Shown: positions 6,458-8,964 of the stretch, piece after piece
How positions within the stretch are numbered: the stretch's first letter is position 1
Layout: each line of letters opens with the position of its first letter
Assembly (NCBI GenBank): GCA_021781255.1
Contig: JAJXXG010000727.1
Location: 1 to 8,964, forward strand
DNA: 8,964 bases
From: Acidobacteriota bacterium
GTDB lineage: Bacteria; Acidobacteriota; Terriglobia; Terriglobales; Acidobacteriaceae
Reading direction: 5' to 3'
The notes under the pieces: model-generated
What the model was told of the DNA's origin: nothing
Databases searched by the model: none
The model's input: only the letters and a program-made list of their open reading frames with translations
Made by a program: the position numbers and the translations under genes

Positions 6458-6592
6458 ATGAACCATTTGCCATCTCATGTTGTCAGGACTGTTATGAGTG
6501 TTCCGCCAGCGATCAAATTGACCCGTGAAGCACGGCTTGACTTGGACAAGCTGTCGCGGCTGCGTGCTCATCCCAATCTGATAAGGGGGTAG
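6458..6592 (+). CDS. Possible 44-residue leader ORF upstream of the AsmA-like gene
   Basis: ATG at 6458 to TAG at 6590-6592 encodes a basic peptide (opening MNHLPSHVVRTVMSVPPAIK, with KLTREARLDLDKLSRLR in the middle) that I do not recognise. No good ribosome binding site precedes it; an internal ATG at 6494 is possible. It is in the same frame as the AsmA-like gene, and its stop lies 18 nt before that gene's GTG. It could be a translated leader, a decayed N-terminal part, or a chance frame. Confidence 0.2.
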   Translation: MNHLPSHVVRTVMSVPPAIKLTREARLDLDKLSRLRAHPNLIRG

Positions 6593-6610
6593 CGGCTGAT
6601 TGGCCGGCGT

Positions 6611-7936
6611 GTGAATAGGATGGCGAAGGGCGTGAAGATCGGGCTGGCGGTCGTGGTTTGCGCGATCCTTGGGCTGTGCGCAGCAGCTTGGTATACCGTA
6701 CGCAATCCGGACCGGTATGTTCCTGAAACCATCGTCTACCTGCAAAAGAAAACTGGATTGCAGATTGAAATCCAGCATGTGTCGGTTCGGCTGGTGCCAC
6801 TGTCGGTGCGTCTCTATGGCGTTGCCGTAAAGAACCCGAAGCCCTTTCCGCCAGGATACTTTCTGCAGGTACCGGAGGTGGACGCGGCGATTCCCTGGAT
6901 GTCACTGCTACATGGTAACGTCGCCATTCGCTCGCTGGTGCTGGAAAAGCCCGTCATCCATTTGATCTCCGATCCCGACGGCCTCTGGAATTTTCAGAAT
7001 CCCTCCAGTGCGAATACGGAGCCGGCGCGGTTCTCGATGGGAACCATTTCCAGTCTTCAGATCAAGAATGGAACGTTATACGGCTCCGGACTGATCGATC
7101 CTTCGGACGCGCCCGGGCCGGTCGTCTTCACTGCCGAAAATTTCTCCGGAGGAGTGCGGCAACTCAATATAAATGCCTTGAAAGATCCTTCTCACAAGAC
7201 CAGCGTTGTCGGTAGCCTGACAGTGGAGAGGGTCATTTTTGGACGCATCCAACTTCGGGAGATTCATTCGCAACTCCAAATCGAACCGGCGCAGTTCACG
7301 TTTAAGAACTTTACGGCCAAAACGTATCGTGGGAACGCCGCCGGAGATTTCACCTTCGACTTCACCAGCAACAAGACGCGCTTTGACACCGATCTGCGGG
7401 TGAGCGGGGTCGGCATCAACTACCTGCTAGGGGAATTTGAAGCCGGCCAGCCGAAAATTACCGGGATGATGGAGGCGGACATGAAGCTCGACGGAATCAT
7501 CGAGCACACAGCCAATCCCCTGTCAGGAATCCATGGGACGGGCCACTTCAACATCCGAAAAGGAGAATTCACCGGCCTGAAGGGGAACAAGGGCATGGCG
7601 CAGATGGTACGCTTCCGCGATCCGGGCACGGACTCTCTGCCAATGTCGGCGTTTTCTTCCTTCAGTGGAGACCTGGACTTGAATCGGCAGCGGATTTTTA
7701 GCCGGCAGATCAACGTCGATTTCTACGGGATTGACGTGGATGGCTCGGGAAGCGTTGACGAACTGAACAGCCGGCTCGACTATAAAGGCAACGCCACGAT
7801 CCAGACAAAGCAGGGTTTTTTCGTCAGCACGTTTGCGAAGATGTTCAAAGGGGCCGACTCGCGGCACGGAAGGCTGGTCTTCCCGATTCGGGTCACGGGG
7901 ACGTTGAACAATCCGAAGTTTTCGGTAGTGGATTGA
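6611..7936 (+). CDS. AsmA-family (AsmA/DUF748-like) inner-membrane-anchored protein
   Basis: The 441-residue product has an N-terminal membrane anchor (about residues 8-28, core IGLAVVVCAILGLCAAAW) and a long periplasmic beta-rich domain. The start of the domain (LQIEIQHVSVRLVPLSVRLY, 50-69) and the end (FPIRVTGTLNNPKFSVV, 424-440) are typical of AsmA-like proteins. Members such as AsmA, TamB and YhdP form grooves or bridges linked to lipid transport and outer-membrane assembly. At 441 residues it is a short member, comparable with single AsmA-like proteins of acidobacteria. The start is uncertain: GTG at 6611 and ATG at 6620 both lack a good ribosome binding site. AAGGGGG (6583-6589) would best serve a CTG at 6596. 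An in-frame TAG at 6590-6592 bars any longer start. It seems to be transcribed alone. Envelope function is from family knowledge; its substrate is unknown. Confidence 0.85.
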   Translation: MNRMAKGVKIGLAVVVCAILGLCAAAWYTVRNPDRYVPETIVYLQKKTGLQIEIQHVSVRLVPLSVRLYGVAVKNPKPFPPGYFLQVPEVDAAIPWMSLLHGNVAIRSLVLEKPVIHLISDPDGLWNFQNPSSANTEPARFSMGTISSLQIKNGTLYGSGLIDPSDAPGPVVFTAENFSGGVRQLNINALKDPSHKTSVVGSLTVERVIFGRIQLREIHSQLQIEPAQFTFKNFTAKTYRGNAAGDFTFDFTSNKTRFDTDLRVSGVGINYLLGEFEAGQPKITGMMEADMKLDGIIEHTANPLSGIHGTGHFNIRKGEFTGLKGNKGMAQMVRFRDPGTDSLPMSAFSSFSGDLDLNRQRIFSRQINVDFYGIDVDGSGSVDELNSRLDYKGNATIQTKQGFFVSTFAKMFKGADSRHGRLVFPIRVTGTLNNPKFSVVD

Positions 7937-8083
7937 ATCCGCTCCCAACAGAAACCAAGCCTGGGTTCCATTAGCGTAGGTTTCTTTGTAAGCCGCGGCG
8001 TGGCAGGCATCGGCGACATTGAGGTTTGTGTTGCGGTCGACCGTCGCGCTCTCAGACTCGTACTCAGAGAGGTTAGAGCCGAC
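7937..8083 (-). pseudogene. Possible internal fragment of an unknown gene, antisense to its surroundings
   Basis: Read on the minus strand this stretch encodes about 49 residues without a stop (beginning RVGSNLSEYESESATVDRNT, later CHAAAYKETYANGTQAWFLL). About two thirds of its codons end in G or C, as real genes here do. It has neither a start nor a natural end: a stop lies just upstream in the frame, and the frame runs into the antisense of the AsmA-like gene at 7936. Its right limit coincides with the left end of the transposase homology near 8085. I read it as a leftover piece of a gene cut by rearrangement or insertion. I cannot name the family. Confidence 0.3.
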
Positions 8084-8084
8084 G

Positions 8085-8489
8085 CGCAAGCAGATTTACC
8101 TGATCTGCGACAACGATGCGACCCACATCCATCCACGGGTCCAACGCAGGATCGAAATGCACGGGCGATTCCACGTGCGCTTTACTCCCACCTCGGTCTC
8201 GTGGCTCAATAGGATCGAACGCTTCTCCCGCAACCTGACCACCAACCAAATCCGGCAGGGCGTCTTCCAGGACCTCGAACAACTGATTACCGCCATCGGC
8301 GATTCCATCGACCATCACAACGACAATCCAATGCCCTCCAACTGGATTGCGAAGGCTTCAGACATCCTCGAAAAGGTCAGCCGCGCACGCGCCACCCTCA
8401 TAAATGACCACCTGCGTGGCCGACTAGACGAGAGTCTTGAATTAGGTCTTGAGATGCGCGCCTCTATGAATCGCTTCGAAGCTGAATGA
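8085..8489 (+). pseudogene. IS630-family transposase, C-terminal remnant
   Basis: The frame carries the second half of an IS630 DDE transposase: KQIYLICDNDATHIHPRVQR with the second catalytic Asp, RFHVRFTPTSVSWLNRIERF with the catalytic Glu 36 residues later, then NLTTNQIRQGVF and WIAKASDILEKVSRARATL. The N-terminal helix-turn-helix and the first catalytic Asp are missing, so it cannot transpose. An intact enzyme would be about 340 residues; about 133 remain. Homology begins abruptly near 8085. The frame stays open leftwards to 8019, but that part (MRFVLRSTVALSDSYSERLE) does not look like transposase. After the usual end (ATL), the frame runs on for 29 residues (INDHLRGRLDESLELGLEMR onwards), perhaps host sequence read past the lost end. 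No ribosome binding site or promoter is evident. Confidence 0.85.
8085..8489 (+). mobile_element. IS630-family insertion sequence remnant
   Basis: The only evidence for the element is the truncated transposase frame. Its left part is lost, and I could not find a pair of terminal inverted repeats or flanking TA duplications, so the true right boundary is unknown and may lie beyond 8489. The element is dead unless helped by a complete relative elsewhere in the genome. Confidence 0.6.
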
Positions 8490-8562
8490 GCACATCATCG
8501 CCAATGCACTCAGCGACAAATGGGATGCTAGCCACTTAACGTAAAGTCGGCATGTCGGACTC
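8490..8562. other. Short spacer after the transposase remnant
   Basis: No gene, terminator or recognisable insertion-sequence end is visible. The right terminal repeat of the IS630 element would be expected about here but cannot be picked out without its left partner. Confidence 0.3.
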
Positions 8563-8964
8563 ATGACCAAAAATCCTGTTGTGGCCCATCCGCCCACGTA
8601 TATATTTCGGGGGCTGCTGACTGGCCATCAGCAGCACCATTCGGCTCGTGTGCATCTGTCCACTAAACGGAGCCGAGCAGTGTGCGGTTGGTGTGCCGCT
8701 TTCAGAAAACTTGCGACATGGCGACTTGTAGTTGACCGATCTTTTGTTCAGACACCAACGCTTCAAATTGGATTGGTGATCTACCGCTCTAACAGAGCTA
8801 CGACGGGGCACCCACATCTGTGGGGAAATGAGGATCAAGAGTGGTTTGGCCGGGCAACCTCAAACCGAATCATTTGGCTCAGCCCAAATGGACGATACTG
8901 TCCAGTGCTTTACGTCCCGCAAAAAGTTTGCAGAACACGCTCTTCGGGGCGGGCGGGCGCCGAG
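8563..8964 (+). CDS. Unidentified ORF, open to the right edge
   Basis: From an ATG at 8563 the frame stays open for 134 codons to the last base of the window. The product opens MTKNPVVAHPPTYIFRGLLT and later has QTPTLQIGLVIYRS, WFGRATSNRIIWLSPNGRY and CPVLYVPQKV. It is rich in Arg, His and Trp and has five Cys; there is no signal peptide and no domain I recognise. No ribosome binding site precedes the ATG, and a stop lies seven codons before it. A chance run of this length is unlikely but not impossible. A weaker frame opposes it on the minus strand (8536-8838, TTG start). It may be a gene next to the decayed insertion sequence, or non-coding DNA. Confidence 0.3.
   Translation, partial: MTKNPVVAHPPTYIFRGLLTGHQQHHSARVHLSTKRSRAVCGWCAAFRKLATWRLVVDRSFVQTPTLQIGLVIYRSNRATTGHPHLWGNEDQEWFGRATSNRIIWLSPNGRYCPVLYVPQKVCRTRSSGRAGAE
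8613..8635. repeat. Hairpin, 8-bp perfect stem
   Basis: GCTGCTGA (8613-8620) and TCAGCAGC (8628-8635) pair perfectly around CTGGCCA. There is no U-rich tail on either side, so it is not a typical terminator. It lies inside the unidentified right-edge frame. Confidence 0.4.

Noticed and set aside
7523..8089. Minus-strand frame of 188 codons across the end of the AsmA-like gene
   Set aside because: Most of it is the antisense of the AsmA-like gene. Only the part from 7937 to 8083 looks coding, so only that part was kept, as a fragment.
8536..8838. Minus-strand frame of 100 codons near the right edge
   Set aside because: It starts with TTG, has no ribosome binding site and overlaps a longer plus-strand frame; neither is firm, and this is the weaker one.
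1..8964. CRISPR arrays, tRNA or rRNA genes, riboswitches and prophage genes
   Set aside because: I looked on both strands and saw no spaced direct repeats, cloverleaf, rRNA-like sequence or phage structural motifs.

Overview
The window looks like chromosomal DNA of an acidobacterium (Acidobacteriota, Terriglobia-like). The reasons are two sigma factors of the TIGR02999/PF07638 ECF type, one of them overlapping a large multidomain Ser/Thr kinase, and a small exported protein of the 'VPFNFTVG...LPAGKYTI' type that is common in this phylum. Base composition is moderately GC-rich. The phylum assignment is an inference from gene content; no rRNA or tRNA gene is present.

Layout. At the left edge (1-95, minus) lies the signal peptide of a truncated exported-protein gene. 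A 205-nt divergent control region follows, holding an operator-like palindrome. Next comes a two-gene operon (301-4222, plus): an ECF sigma factor whose end overlaps, by 11 nt, the start of an 1115-residue soluble kinase. The kinase is fused to a STAND/AfsR-like ATPase and five exact 40-residue TPR units. Convergent to it is a small DUF4242 (SCO4226-like) protein (4269-4541, minus). A gene-poor stretch precedes an exported protein of unknown function (5036-5455, plus). That gene converges on a second, orphan ECF sigma factor (5530-6072, minus), and a perfect 23-bp hairpin separating the two is an excellent bidirectional terminator. After another gene-poor stretch comes an AsmA-like inner-membrane-anchored protein (6611-7936, plus). 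The right end is accessory or decayed DNA: an antisense gene-like fragment, the C-terminal part of an IS630-family transposase, and an unidentified ORF running off the edge.

How the genes may work together. The best functional unit is the sigma factor and kinase-STAND pair. Overlapping genes, a conserved N-terminal module on the kinase and a signal-integrating ATPase/TPR half suggest a phosphorylation-linked ECF switch with no visible anti-sigma factor. The architecture and length recall mycobacterial PknK, and no DNA-binding domain is visible. The second ECF factor has the same family motifs but no kinase beside it, so it may depend on a partner elsewhere. The exported and AsmA-like proteins point to envelope functions, but nothing in the sequence ties them firmly to either sigma factor.
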